This document shows, one piece after another, positions 42,019 through 50,487 of a stretch of DNA of 64,000 nt; within the stretch, counting starts at the first letter, position 1, and every line of letters starts with the position of its first letter. The stretch is taken from contig NZ_JACTVJ010000017.1 in the NCBI RefSeq assembly GCF_014493765.1, positions 1 through 64,000 on the forward strand. The letters are read 5' to 3'. A program made the position numbers and the translations under genes. The notes beneath the pieces are model-generated. The model ran no database searches. It was not told where the DNA came from and saw nothing but the letters and a program-made list of their open reading frames with translations. This DNA is from Streptomyces polyasparticus. Lineage in GTDB: Bacteria > Actinomycetota > Actinomycetes > Streptomycetales > Streptomycetaceae.

Positions 42019-43689
42019 ATGGCCACCACGTACGCACCCACCCACACCGTGGAGTTCACCGAGGACGACACCCGTCCCATGCGCCGGCTGCGGTACGGGC
42101 TGATCGCGCTGCCCGCCCTGGTGATCCTCGTCGCGGGCTTCCAGCGGCGCTGGATGTCCGACGACGCGCTGATCTACGTCCGCACGGTCCGGCAGATCCT
42201 GGCGGGCAACGGACCGGTGTTCAACCCCGGCGAACGCGCCGAGGCCTCCACCGGCACGCTCTGGCAGTGGCTGCTCGCCGCGGTGGGCCTGACCGGCGCG
42301 GACCTCGCGCAGGCCGCCGTCCACGGCGGACTGCTCCTGACCGCCGCCGGGTTCGCACTCGCCGCGCTCGGCTGCCTGCGGCTGTACGGCGACTCCTCGA
42401 TGCTCCCGCTCGGCGCGCCCCTGCTGCTCGCGCTGCCCCCGGTATGGGACTTCGCGACCTCAGGACTGGAGACGGGCCTCGCGACCTGCTGGCTCGCGGG
42501 CGGCTGGCTGCTCCTGGTGACGCGGCCCGCGTCCGTGTGGACCTCGGTCGTACTCGGGCTCGGGCCGCTGGTCAGGCCGGATCTCGGTCTGGTGTCCGCG
42601 GTGTTCCTCGGCGCCCAGTGGCTGCTCGTACGGCCGGGGCGGCGGCGCACCCTGGCGGGCCTGGGCGCGGCGGTCGCGCTGCCGGGCGCGTACGAGATCT
42701 TCCGCGCGGGCTACTACGGGCACCTGGTGCCGCTGCCCGCCGTGACCAAGGAGGCCTCGCAGAGCCTGTGGGGCCGCGGCTTCACGTATCTCGGCGATTT
42801 TGCAGGACCGTATCTGCTGTGGGTGCCCGCGCTGTTCGTGCTCGCGGCGGTGCTTCCCGTCCGCGCGGAGAGCCGCGACCGGCTCGTGCCCGTGCTCGCT
42901 CCGGTGCTCGCCGGGGTCCTGTGCTGGGCGTATGTCATCAAGGTCGGCGGGGACTTCATGCACGGCCGGATGCTGCTTCCGGGTCTCTTCCTGATGCTGC
43001 TTCCCGTCTTCCTCGCGCCCGCGAGCCGCGCGACCGCCCTCGCCTCGGTGGGCGTCGCGGTGTGGGCGGCGGTGTGCGCGAGCGTGCTGCGGATCGATTA
43101 CGAGGGGCGGGTCGGCCCGGGCGGTATCGCCGACGAGCGCGGGGTGTACGTGGCGCAGAACGCCGATCCGCACCCGCTGCACCACACGTTCGCGGGCGCC
43201 GACTGGCATGCGCGGTACGGAAAGGCGGCCCGCGCCGCCGAGCCGCCGGCCCTGCTGCTGCCGGGCCCGGTGCGGCTCGCGGCCGGGACGCCCACGGTCA
43301 CCGGGGTGTATCCGGTGCTCGGGCACAACGGCACGTCGGTGCCGCTGGACGGCGCGGCCCTGGACCCGATCGGCCTCGCGTATCCGCTGGCCGCGCACTC
43401 GGAGCGGGTCGAGGGCGGACGGGTCGGGCACGACAAGCAGCTGCCGGACGCATGGGTGATCGCGGACCGGGGAGCGGGTGAACTCCCCTCCGGTGTCGAC
43501 CCGTCGAAGGTCGAGGCGGCGCGGCGGGCGCTGCGCTGCGGCGCGCTCGCCGAGCTCCGCGAGGCCACCCACGCGCCGCTCACCACGCGACGCTTTCTCG
43601 CCAATCTCACCGGCTCTTTCCAGCGCACCGGTTTCCGCTTCCCGACCGATCCGGCCCAAGCGGAAAGGGAGTTGTGCGGGCGGGACTGA
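42019..43689 (+). CDS. GT-C-type membrane glycosyltransferase, AftB-like
   Basis: 556 residues with about nine or ten membrane segments and a C-terminal extracytoplasmic domain from about residue 385. The first loop has the acidic pair of GT-C enzymes (RWMSDDALIYVRTVRQIL) and the GPVFNPGERAEASTGTLW block seen in the AftB-like family of actinobacterial arabinofuranosyltransferases. Such enzymes use polyprenyl-phosphate sugar donors outside the membrane. Streptomyces has no mycobacterial arabinogalactan, so the acceptor here is unknown, possibly a wall polymer. The ATG at 42019 was chosen over an in-frame start 15 codons earlier. Confidence 0.7.
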   Translation: MATTYAPTHTVEFTEDDTRPMRRLRYGLIALPALVILVAGFQRRWMSDDALIYVRTVRQILAGNGPVFNPGERAEASTGTLWQWLLAAVGLTGADLAQAAVHGGLLLTAAGFALAALGCLRLYGDSSMLPLGAPLLLALPPVWDFATSGLETGLATCWLAGGWLLLVTRPASVWTSVVLGLGPLVRPDLGLVSAVFLGAQWLLVRPGRRRTLAGLGAAVALPGAYEIFRAGYYGHLVPLPAVTKEASQSLWGRGFTYLGDFAGPYLLWVPALFVLAAVLPVRAESRDRLVPVLAPVLAGVLCWAYVIKVGGDFMHGRMLLPGLFLMLLPVFLAPASRATALASVGVAVWAAVCASVLRIDYEGRVGPGGIADERGVYVAQNADPHPLHHTFAGADWHARYGKAARAAEPPALLLPGPVRLAAGTPTVTGVYPVLGHNGTSVPLDGAALDPIGLAYPLAAHSERVEGGRVGHDKQLPDAWVIADRGAGELPSGVDPSKVEAARRALRCGALAELREATHAPLTTRRFLANLTGSFQRTGFRFPTDPAQAERELCGRD

Positions 43690-43726
43690 GGCCGAACCCG
43701 CAATACGTCACCGGATCCATAGGTTT

Positions 43727-43746
43727 GGCATGCACAAAGCCATGCC
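43727..43746. promoter_or_regulatory. Inverted repeat GGCATG-N8-CATGCC upstream of the subtilisin
   Basis: This lies in the 222-base gap between the GT-C gene and the protease. The same gap also has three CGTACC-type repeats (about 43769-43798). No gene was seen in the gap; this may be a protease promoter or operator region. Confidence 0.4.
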
Positions 43747-43911
43747 ATGCATATCCCTCGGCAGCTCTCGTACCGCTCCGTACCTCTGCGTACCGCTCGC
43801 GGCTGCCGCACCGCACCACGCACACCTCATTGCCCGTTCCCCACCCGGGCCCGCGCACCGTGTCCCCACGGGCGCGGACCGGTCGGTCAACGAAAGGTCA
43901 GGTGCTCACTC

Positions 43912-45123
43912 ATGCGTTCCCGTTCCCGCAGACTCGGCGCGCTGTTCGTGCCCGTGCTGCTCGCCGCCGGCATCCAGTTCGCCGGCTCCCCCGCGCACTC
44001 CGCGCCCGTGCTCGGCGACCTCCGGCTCGCGCCGGAGTCGGCCGCCGTCGACGGCAGCTGGATCGTCGTCCTCAAGGACGGCTCCGCCTCCCGCGCCGAG
44101 ACGGCCTCGGCCGCCCGCTCCCTCACGGGCGAGTACGACGGCAGCCTCACGCATGTGTACGGCAGCGCCGTGAAGGGCTTCGCCGCGAAGCTGTCCAAGG
44201 CCGACGCGAAGGAGCTCGCGGCCGATCCCGACGTGGCGTACGTCGAGCAGAACACCCGGGTCGCGATCAGCGAGACCCAGCCGAACGCCACCTGGGGCAT
44301 CGACCGAATAGACCAGCGGGATCTCCCGCTCTCCACGACGTACACGTACAACACCGGCGCGTCCAACGTGACCGCGTACATCATCGACACCGGCATCCGC
44401 ACCTCGCACAGCGAATTCGGCGGACGCGCGAGCGTCGGCACCGACACCGTCGGCGGCGGCCAGAACGGGCAGGACTGCAACGGGCACGGCACGCATGTGG
44501 CCGGCACGGTGGGCGGCAAGAACTACGGCGTGGCCAAGAGCGTGAAGCTCGTCGCCGTACGGGTCCTCGACTGCCAGGGCTCCGGCACCACCGCCGGGGT
44601 GATCGCGGGCGTCGACTGGGTGACCGCGAACGCGGTCAAGCCGGCCGTCGCGAACATGAGCCTGGGCGGCGGGGCCAACACCTCCCTGGACAACGCCGTG
44701 AAGCGCTCCATCGCCTCCGGTGTCAGCTACGCGGTCGCGGCCGGCAACGGCAATATCTTCGGCTGGCCCGCGAACGCCTGCAACTACTCGCCGGCCCGGG
44801 TCCCCGAGGCGATCACGGTGGGGGCGACGGACCGAAACGACCGGCGCGGCTCGTTCTCCAACTACGGCACCTGCCTGGACGTGTTCGCGCCCGGTGTGAG
44901 CGTCACGTCGGCGTGGATCGCCAACGACACCGCGACCAACACGATCAGCGGCACGTCGATGGCGGCCCCGCACACGGCGGGTGTGGCGGCTCTGTACCTG
45001 GCGTCCAACCCCGGCGCCGCACCTGCCCAGGTCCGCGACGCGCTCGTGAACGCGGCGACGGTCGGCAAGGTCCAGGACCCACGCACGGGCTCCCCGAACA
45101 GGCTCCTTTACTCGCTGTTCTGA
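43912..45123 (+). CDS. Secreted subtilisin-family serine protease (S8, proteinase K-like)
   Basis: 403 residues. Signal peptide (RLGALFVPVLLAAGIQFAGSPAHSA), an I9 inhibitor propeptide (SWIVVLKDG to PDVAYVEQNTRV, residues about 49-117) and the S8 catalytic domain with Asp159 (YIIDTGI), His192 (CNGHGTHVAGT), oxyanion Asn279 (AAGNGN) and Ser349 (GTSMAAPHTAG). It ends at the catalytic domain with no extra C-terminal module. Neighbours give no link to a specific process. It is a general extracellular protease, common in Streptomyces. Confidence 0.93.
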   Translation: MRSRSRRLGALFVPVLLAAGIQFAGSPAHSAPVLGDLRLAPESAAVDGSWIVVLKDGSASRAETASAARSLTGEYDGSLTHVYGSAVKGFAAKLSKADAKELAADPDVAYVEQNTRVAISETQPNATWGIDRIDQRDLPLSTTYTYNTGASNVTAYIIDTGIRTSHSEFGGRASVGTDTVGGGQNGQDCNGHGTHVAGTVGGKNYGVAKSVKLVAVRVLDCQGSGTTAGVIAGVDWVTANAVKPAVANMSLGGGANTSLDNAVKRSIASGVSYAVAAGNGNIFGWPANACNYSPARVPEAITVGATDRNDRRGSFSNYGTCLDVFAPGVSVTSAWIANDTATNTISGTSMAAPHTAGVAALYLASNPGAAPAQVRDALVNAATVGKVQDPRTGSPNRLLYSLF

Positions 45124-45130
45124 GGCGCTT

Positions 45131-45161
45131 GGGTGCGGAGGGCTGCCCGCCCTCCGCACCC
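45131..45161 (+). terminator. Strong terminator after the subtilisin gene
   Basis: A perfect 13-bp stem (GGGTGCGGAGGGC and complement) with a 5-base loop starts 8 bases after the stop codon. Confidence 0.85.
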
Positions 45162-45169
45162 TCGTGACG

Positions 45170-45245
45170 TTCAGCCCCTCCGGCGTTTGAGGAGATCCGA
45201 ACGAAGTTCGGATGCACGGGGTCCGGGGCAGAGCCCCGGTTTCGG
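45170..45245. repeat. Streptomyces-type extragenic repeat (CCTCCGGCGTTTGAGGA...)
   Basis: TCAGCCCCTCCGGCGTTTGA is followed by two hairpins: TCCGAAC-gaa-GTTCGGA (45196-45212) and CCGGGGC-aga-GCCCCGG (45223-45239), then TTTCGGG. From general experience this is a widely dispersed intergenic element in Streptomyces; not checked by search. It separates convergent protease and VWA genes. Confidence 0.65.
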
Positions 45246-45321
45246 GAAGGGGCGGGTAGGGGAAAACCGCCCGCCGCAGGCGCACCACCCGCACCTCCAC
45301 CGGCCCGCACCCGACGGACCC

Positions 45322-46980
45322 TCAGAGCTCGCCCTCGGGCTCCCCGCCCCCGTCGCCGTCCGACTCGGGCGCCGGGGCCAGGCCCAGGAGGCGGCAGGCC
45401 TGTTCGAGGGCGGTGGCCAGGGCACGCACGTCCCCGTCACCCGTGGAGTCGGCCAACTGCGATGCCTCACGCTGCAGTTGCGGCAGCGACGGCGCACCGG
45501 GCAGGGAGCCGCCCGCGGCGGTGGACATGTCGTCCGCGCTGCACTCGGTCTCCGACTCGCAGGGCCGGTAGCCGGACCCGGCCCGCAGCCCGTCCGCGAA
45601 GTACCCGGCCACCGCGGCCACTTGGAGCGACTCGTCGGCGCCGGCGCCCCACAGAGAACCCCGCAGGGCCGAGGACTCGATCTGCTCGGACTCCTCGTGC
45701 GGCGCACGGCTGTCGGGGTCGAGCCAGCGGACGCTGGCGGTGGCGACATGGCCGGCGTCGGCGCCGTCGCGCAGCCGTACCGCATAGAGCGCCGTCACGG
45801 TGTGACCGGGGCCGACCTCGCCGCCGTCCACGCGGTCGTCGCGGAAGTCCTCGTCGGCGACCTCGCGGTTCTCGTAACCGATCAGTTTGAACTGCTTGAC
45901 CGTCTGGGGGTCGAAGGCGACCTGCGCCTTGGCGTCACGGGCCCGCAGCTCGATATGCGCCGGAAGCTGCTCGCAGAACACCTTCTCGGCCTCGTCGATC
46001 GTCGACACGTACGTGGTGTGCCCGTCGCCCTTGTTGGTGAGCCGCTCCATCAGCTGGTCGCCGTACTCGCTGCCGACGCCCACGCCGAACAGCGTGATCC
46101 CGTGCTCCTTGCGCTCGTCCGCGATGCGCTCCAGGATCCCGTCCGCGTCCGTCTCGCCGACGTTGGCGAGCGCGTCGGAGAGCAGCACGACACGGTTCGT
46201 GGAGCCGGCGACCTTGCCGTCCACGGCGGTGTCGTACCCCTCCTCCACACCGGCCGCGACGTTGGTGGAGTCGGTGGGCTCCAGGTCGTCGATCACGTCG
46301 TGGATCCGGTCGCGGTTGCCGCCGATCCGGGTCATCTCCAGGACGGTGTCGGCCTCGTCGCTGAAGGTCACGATGGCCACGCGGTCGTCGGCGCGCAGCC
46401 TGTTCGTCATCAGGTCGAGTGACTCCCGTACGAGATCGAGGCGGCCGGCCTCGGCCATGGAGCCGGAGATGTCCACGGCGAAGGTGAGCGCGGCGGGCGG
46501 CCGCCGCTCCCCGTCCTCGCCGCGGGTGGCGAGGCCGACCCGCAGCAGGGACCAGTCCGGATCGCTCGTCTTCGCGCCGTCGACCGTCACGGAGAAGCCG
46601 TCGCCGTCGGGCCGTTCGTAGTCCTGCCGGAAGCTGTTGACGAACTCCTCGGGCCGTACGTTCGCCGGGTCGGGCAGCCGGCCCTCGCCGAGCGAGCGGC
46701 GCGCGTAGCCGTAGCTGGCCGTGTCGACGTCGAGGGCGAAGGTGGAGAGGAAGTCCGGCGGTGCGGGAGCGACCTCCCGGCTCTTGTCCCCCTCCTCCGT
46801 CCCCTCGGTGCCGCGCGGCTGGTCGGGCGCGGGCATCGGCACGCTGTCCGCGTTGCCCCGGCCCTCACTCGACCTGTTTCCGTCGCTGCTGCCCCCGGCC
46901 GCACATCCGGTGGCGAGCATCGCCCCGGCCATCACCAGGGCGAGCGCCCCGGACCGTATCCGTACGCGTCCTGAACCCAC
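45322..46980 (-). CDS. VWA-domain lipoprotein with DUF3520-like C-terminus (YfbK type)
   Basis: 552 residues. Lipobox LATGC (Cys26), an acidic linker, a YfbK-like N-terminal region (FLSTFALDVDTASYGYARRSL, VRPEEFVNSFRQDY), a von Willebrand A domain with the MIDAS motif VDISGSM near residue 170 and later metal residues (DSTNVAAG, LLSDALANVG), then the C-terminal region (FKLIGYENREVADEDFRDD). It should be surface-exposed and bind protein partners with a divalent metal. The GTG start opens GTGGGTTCAGG. Function is unassigned. Confidence 0.85.
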   Translation of the reverse strand: MGSGRVRIRSGALALVMAGAMLATGCAAGGSSDGNRSSEGRGNADSVPMPAPDQPRGTEGTEEGDKSREVAPAPPDFLSTFALDVDTASYGYARRSLGEGRLPDPANVRPEEFVNSFRQDYERPDGDGFSVTVDGAKTSDPDWSLLRVGLATRGEDGERRPPAALTFAVDISGSMAEAGRLDLVRESLDLMTNRLRADDRVAIVTFSDEADTVLEMTRIGGNRDRIHDVIDDLEPTDSTNVAAGVEEGYDTAVDGKVAGSTNRVVLLSDALANVGETDADGILERIADERKEHGITLFGVGVGSEYGDQLMERLTNKGDGHTTYVSTIDEAEKVFCEQLPAHIELRARDAKAQVAFDPQTVKQFKLIGYENREVADEDFRDDRVDGGEVGPGHTVTALYAVRLRDGADAGHVATASVRWLDPDSRAPHEESEQIESSALRGSLWGAGADESLQVAAVAGYFADGLRAGSGYRPCESETECSADDMSTAAGGSLPGAPSLPQLQREASQLADSTGDGDVRALATALEQACRLLGLAPAPESDGDGGGEPEGEL

Positions 46981-47082
46981 GTCGTTACCCCCATCGGTCA
47001 GCGGTCTTGTGACTGTGACGCAGGGGACTTCAGGAATGTGCGGTCCGGGTTATTGCGGAAGAGTTGCGATGCGGCAACACCG

Positions 47083-47161
47083 GTCGCGGGCCGATAACGA
47101 AGATCGCGAGGCGGTCACGACCCGGGGACGGACCCGTCACCCCAGTCGCGGAGCGATAACG
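47083..47161. promoter_or_regulatory. Direct repeats GTCGCGG-NN-CGATAACG upstream of the VWA gene
   Basis: Two 17-base copies with two mismatches, at 47083-47099 and 47145-47161, lie 62 bases apart in the 264-base interval before the VWA gene. No gene was seen there. It is a possible activator or repressor site. Confidence 0.35.
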
Positions 47162-47244
47162 TCCGGTGTCGGCGCGGAAGTTGAGCCGCCCTCGAAGCCG
47201 ACGCCTCCCGAAGCCGATACCCCGCGCACCCGTCAGGGTCACGC

Positions 47245-48159
47245 TCAGCCGGACCCGTGCAAGTACTCCGACGCCACCGACGCGACCGTTTCCGCCACCA
47301 GCGCGAGGGCTGGGGCGTCCAGCTTCCACTGCTGCCAGTACAGAGGGACGTCCAGATGCCTGCCGGGCGTCAGTTCCACCAGCGCGCCGGACTCCAGGAG
47401 CGGGGCCGCCTGGATGTCCGGGACCAGGCCCCAGCCCAGACCCGCGGCGACCGCGTCGCGGAAGCCCTCCGAGGTGGGGACGTGGTGGCGGACCGGGCAG
47501 GCGTCCGAGCGGCCGCGGGTCAGCGCCCGCACGAAGCGGTCCTGAAGTTCGTCGCGGCGGTCGTAGACCACCACCGGCGCATGCGGCAGCCCACGGGACA
47601 GGGGCCCGGAAGCCAGGTGCCGTCCCCTGAACGCCGGGGTGGCGACCGGCAGATAGCGCGCACGCCCCAGCGGCCGCACCGTGCACCCCGCCACCGGCTC
47701 CGCCGGGGAGGTCACCGCCGCCATCACCCGGCCCTCGCGCAGCAGCGTCGCGGAGTGGCCCTCGTCCTCCCGCAGCAGCTCGAAGCAGACCGGCGGATCC
47801 TGCGGCACACGGGTCAGGGCGGGCAGGAACCAGGTGGCGAGCGAGTCCGCGTTCACCACGATCGGCAGCCGGACCACCCCGCGCGGCCCCTCGTCGTCGG
47901 CGTCGAGACCCAGCTCCAGGTGGGCGGCCTGCTCCAGCGCCGCGAGCTGGCGTCCGAAGCGCACCACCACCTCGCCGGACTCCGTCGGCCGCACCGGCTT
48001 CGTCCGCATCAACAGCACACGCCCGGTGCGCTGTTCGAGCGCCTTGATGCGCTGGCTGACCGCGGAGGGCGTCAGATGCAGGGCCGTCGCGGCGGCGTCG
48101 AAGGTGCCCTCGTCGACGGTGGCGAGGAGGGTGCGGACCAGGTCGTGCGGCAGATCCAC
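47245..48159 (-). CDS. lysG: LysR-family regulator of the LysG/ArgP type
   Basis: 304 residues: N-terminal LysR HTH (LVRTLLATVDEGTFDAAATALHLTPSAVSQRIKALEQRTGRVLLMR) and a substrate-binding domain (LPIVVNADSLATWFLPAL). The HTH and linker match the ArgP/LysG (formerly IciA) group, which senses lysine or arginine and activates a divergent LysE/ArgO exporter. The divergent lysE gene 83 bases away supports the assignment. An inverted repeat sits in the interval. Confidence 0.9.
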   Translation of the reverse strand: MDLPHDLVRTLLATVDEGTFDAAATALHLTPSAVSQRIKALEQRTGRVLLMRTKPVRPTESGEVVVRFGRQLAALEQAAHLELGLDADDEGPRGVVRLPIVVNADSLATWFLPALTRVPQDPPVCFELLREDEGHSATLLREGRVMAAVTSPAEPVAGCTVRPLGRARYLPVATPAFRGRHLASGPLSRGLPHAPVVVYDRRDELQDRFVRALTRGRSDACPVRHHVPTSEGFRDAVAAGLGWGLVPDIQAAPLLESGALVELTPGRHLDVPLYWQQWKLDAPALALVAETVASVASEYLHGSG

Positions 48160-48180
48160 GAGAACTCCATCTGAAGCAGT

Positions 48181-48206
48181 GCTAATGGCACCTAAGAAAC
48201 ATTAGC
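48181..48206. promoter_or_regulatory. LysG binding site GCTAATG-N12-CATTAGC
   Basis: A perfect 7-bp inverted repeat lies in the lysG-lysE interval. It contains the T-N11-A pattern of LysR regulators and is AT-rich for this genome. It is placed to activate lysE and autoregulate lysG. Confidence 0.8.
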
Positions 48207-48242
48207 TGTACTGATGCCCGGGCGGAGCTTAGCGTCGAAGCC

Positions 48243-48872
48243 ATGAACAGCGCATTCGTCCCGGCACTCGGCGCCGGCTTCGGCACCGGACTCTCCTTGA
48301 TCGTCGCCATCGGCGCCCAGAACGCCTTCGTGCTGCGCCAGGGCGTCCGCGGCCAGGCCGTGCTCCCGGTGGTCGCCATCTGCGCGGCCTCGGACGCGGT
48401 CCTGATCGCGCTCGGCGTGGCCGGCCTCGGCGCGGTGGTCACCGCGTGGCCGCCGGCGATGACGATCGTGGGCCTCGCGGGCGGCGCGTTCCTGATCGGT
48501 TACGGAGTCCTGGCGGCCCGCCGCGTCCTGCGTCCGGCGGACGACGCGCAGGGCCTGCGGGCGGACGGCGCGGGCACCCGCTCCATTCGGGCCGCGGTGC
48601 TCACCTGCCTGGCCCTGACCTGGCTGAACCCGCATGTCTACCTGGACACGGTGCTGCTGCTCGGCTCGGTCGCCTCGCAGCGCGGGGACCTGCGGTGGGT
48701 GTTCGGCCTCGGCGCGACGCTCGGCAGCCTGGTCTGGTTCGCGGCGCTCGGCTACGGCGCGCGCCTGCTCAGCGGCGTCCTCGCCCGGCCGGCGGCCTGG
48801 CGCGTGGTGGACGGTGTCGTGGCGGGGACGATGCTGGCGCTCGGCGGGATGCTGCTGCTCCAGACCCTGTAG
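48243..48872 (+). CDS. lysE: LysE/ArgO-family amino acid exporter
   Basis: 209 residues with six membrane segments and the LysE features GLSLIVAIGAQNAFVLRQGVRG at the N-terminus and CLALTWLNPHVYLDTVLLLGSVA near residue 130. It should export basic amino acids (lysine, arginine) when they accumulate. It is controlled by the divergent LysG. The stop codon lies in a 20-base-period duplication. Confidence 0.92.
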   Translation: MNSAFVPALGAGFGTGLSLIVAIGAQNAFVLRQGVRGQAVLPVVAICAASDAVLIALGVAGLGAVVTAWPPAMTIVGLAGGAFLIGYGVLAARRVLRPADDAQGLRADGAGTRSIRAAVLTCLALTWLNPHVYLDTVLLLGSVASQRGDLRWVFGLGATLGSLVWFAALGYGARLLSGVLARPAAWRVVDGVVAGTMLALGGMLLLQTL

Positions 48873-48900
48873 GACCCATGAGCACCCTGTAGGGCCCATG
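48865..48900. repeat. 20-bp-period duplication across the lysE stop codon
   Basis: CCCTGTAGG(A/G)CCCATG occurs at 48865-48880 and 48885-48900. The first copy carries the lysE TAG and the second repeats it. Confidence 0.85.
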
Positions 48901-48914
48901 GGCGTCGAAAGCCC

Positions 48915-49328
48915 TCAGGCGCCGAACTCCCACGTCAGCACCGCACACACCCCGTCGTCCCGCGCCCCCGTCGCCCGGTACGTGGCCAGCGCCCCCTCGT
49001 TGTCCGTGTCCACCGGCACCCACATGTCGTAGCACTCCAACGTGCGGGCGAGCGCGGCCAGTTCGGTGATCAGTGCCGTGGCGATGCCCCTGCGCCGGTA
49101 CGGAGCGTCCACCCCCAGCTCGTACAGGCACATCTCCACCCCCTTGTCCGGGTGGTGGATCTCGATCCCCGTGATGAAGCCCGCGGGCACGCCCTCCTCG
49201 TACGCGAGGAACATGTGGTGCCCGCCGGCCGCGAGGAAGCGGCGGGTGGCCTCCTCGCGGGGCGGGGTGTCGAAGAGATGGGCGGCTGCTGTCACCTGGT
49301 CAGCGTCGGTGGCGCGGCGGATGTCCAT
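48915..49328 (-). CDS. GNAT acetyltransferase resembling AAC(3)-I
   Basis: 137 residues, one GNAT domain. The acetyl-CoA binding motif is LYELGVDAPYRRRGIATALI (Arg-Arg-x-Gly-Ile/Ala), followed by MWVPVDTDNEGALATYRATGARDD. The overall pattern is like the AAC(3)-I aminoglycoside acetyltransferases, but such small GNATs have many substrates, so resistance should not be assumed. Its first 37 bases overlap the 3' end of the DUF916 gene, which is transcribed in the same direction. Confidence 0.75.
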   Translation of the reverse strand: MDIRRATDADQVTAAAHLFDTPPREEATRRFLAAGGHHMFLAYEEGVPAGFITGIEIHHPDKGVEMCLYELGVDAPYRRRGIATALITELAALARTLECYDMWVPVDTDNEGALATYRATGARDDGVCAVLTWEFGA

Positions 49329-50395
49329 TCCTCATCCGTATCACGGGAGTTGGGGTCCTGAGCGCGCCTGCTCATGCGGGACCGCAGCCGGCGGAGCACC
49401 GCACGCGGCCCGCCCGCACGGCGGATCCGGCGCCCGGCCCACACCAGCAGGGCCAGCAGGAACAGTCCGCCGAGCGCCGGCCAGGGCACGGCGAGGAAGG
49501 AGGTCTCGCGGGTCGTCTGCGCGACCTTCGGCTCGTCGAACGCGCCCGCCGTCGCCTTGAGCGTCACCCAGTCCAACTGGGGCGCGTCCGCCCAGGGTTC
49601 GGTGAACTCCACGCGCTGCCCCGGAAGCAGCTCCATCTTCAGGGCGCGCGGACGCTGCGTGAGGACATCGCGGCCGAACAGGCCCTCCGCGGACAGTTGG
49701 ACGGTCGGGCGGATCCGGACGTTGCCGCGGTTGACCAGGACGTAGCGGACGGTGGCCTTGGCGTCCGTGACCCAGGGGACCAGGGGTGCGCTGCGGTCCA
49801 CCGACACCGACTCGATCGCGACATCGGGCGCGAGCGGGCCGCTGACCCGCAGATACATCCGGGCGCCCACCGAACGCTGCACGCCCACCTGCACCTTGTC
49901 CTTCTTGCGGACGCTCTCCACCTTGGTGTTGAGCGCCACGATGCCGCCGATGTGGTCACCGGGGGTGGCGTCGGCGGGGACCTTCAGGCGGAACGGGATG
50001 TCGACACGCTGGTGCGCCTCCACCGTGATCGAGGCGTCGCGCGCGGCGTCCTCCTTGCCGAGCAGCATCCACAGGCCGACGTCCTTCGGTTCGCGCTCCA
50101 CCGGAAGCAGCGCGAACGCGCCGCCCTGCGGGGTGTTCATCGCGTCCGTGGCGAAGACCCGGAAGGTGAGGGCCTCGTCCGAGGTGTTGGCGATGCTGAC
50201 GCTGTCCTCGATCTCGCCGCCCGGGTCCGCCTCGTGGGAGAAGTACTCGCGGGTGCGCTTGTCCGAGCCGTCGGGGGGCGTGGGGAAGACCGCCCAGGTG
50301 CCGTTGTCCGCCGCGCGCGCGGCGGGCGGCGGGCCGGTGAGGGTGAGGAGCAGGCCGACCACTGCGGCCACGATCAACGCGTACGGTCTGGGCAT
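49292..50395 (-). CDS. DUF916-like (WxL-associated) surface protein with membrane anchor
   Basis: 367 residues. Signal peptide (YALIVAAVVGLLLTLTGPPPAARA), then an immunoglobulin-like region characteristic of WxL-interacting proteins: FSHEADPGGEIEDSVSIANTSDEALTFRVFATDA, and ITVEAHQRVDIPFRLKVPADATPGDHIGGIVA. A C-terminal membrane segment (FLAVPWPALGGLFLLALLVWAG) and a basic cytoplasmic tail follow. It directly follows the WxL-like gene, mirroring the WxL/DUF916 pairs of Firmicutes. It should tether or present that partner at the cell surface. Confidence 0.75.
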   Translation of the reverse strand: MPRPYALIVAAVVGLLLTLTGPPPAARAADNGTWAVFPTPPDGSDKRTREYFSHEADPGGEIEDSVSIANTSDEALTFRVFATDAMNTPQGGAFALLPVEREPKDVGLWMLLGKEDAARDASITVEAHQRVDIPFRLKVPADATPGDHIGGIVALNTKVESVRKKDKVQVGVQRSVGARMYLRVSGPLAPDVAIESVSVDRSAPLVPWVTDAKATVRYVLVNRGNVRIRPTVQLSAEGLFGRDVLTQRPRALKMELLPGQRVEFTEPWADAPQLDWVTLKATAGAFDEPKVAQTTRETSFLAVPWPALGGLFLLALLVWAGRRIRRAGGPRAVLRRLRSRMSRRAQDPNSRDTDEEWTSAAPPTLTR

Positions 50396-50487
50396 GCCTG
50401 CTCCAAGAAGTCTGGTACGGCGAAGAGTTGGAGCAGGGTGCGCCTTGAGGTGACTGAGCCGGGGCGCACCCTGCCCCCTTGTGCCGG

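Noticed and set aside
48915-49328. Aminoglycoside resistance call for the GNAT
   Set aside because: The resemblance to AAC(3)-I is limited to the acetyl-CoA fold and general layout. Substrate cannot be assigned.
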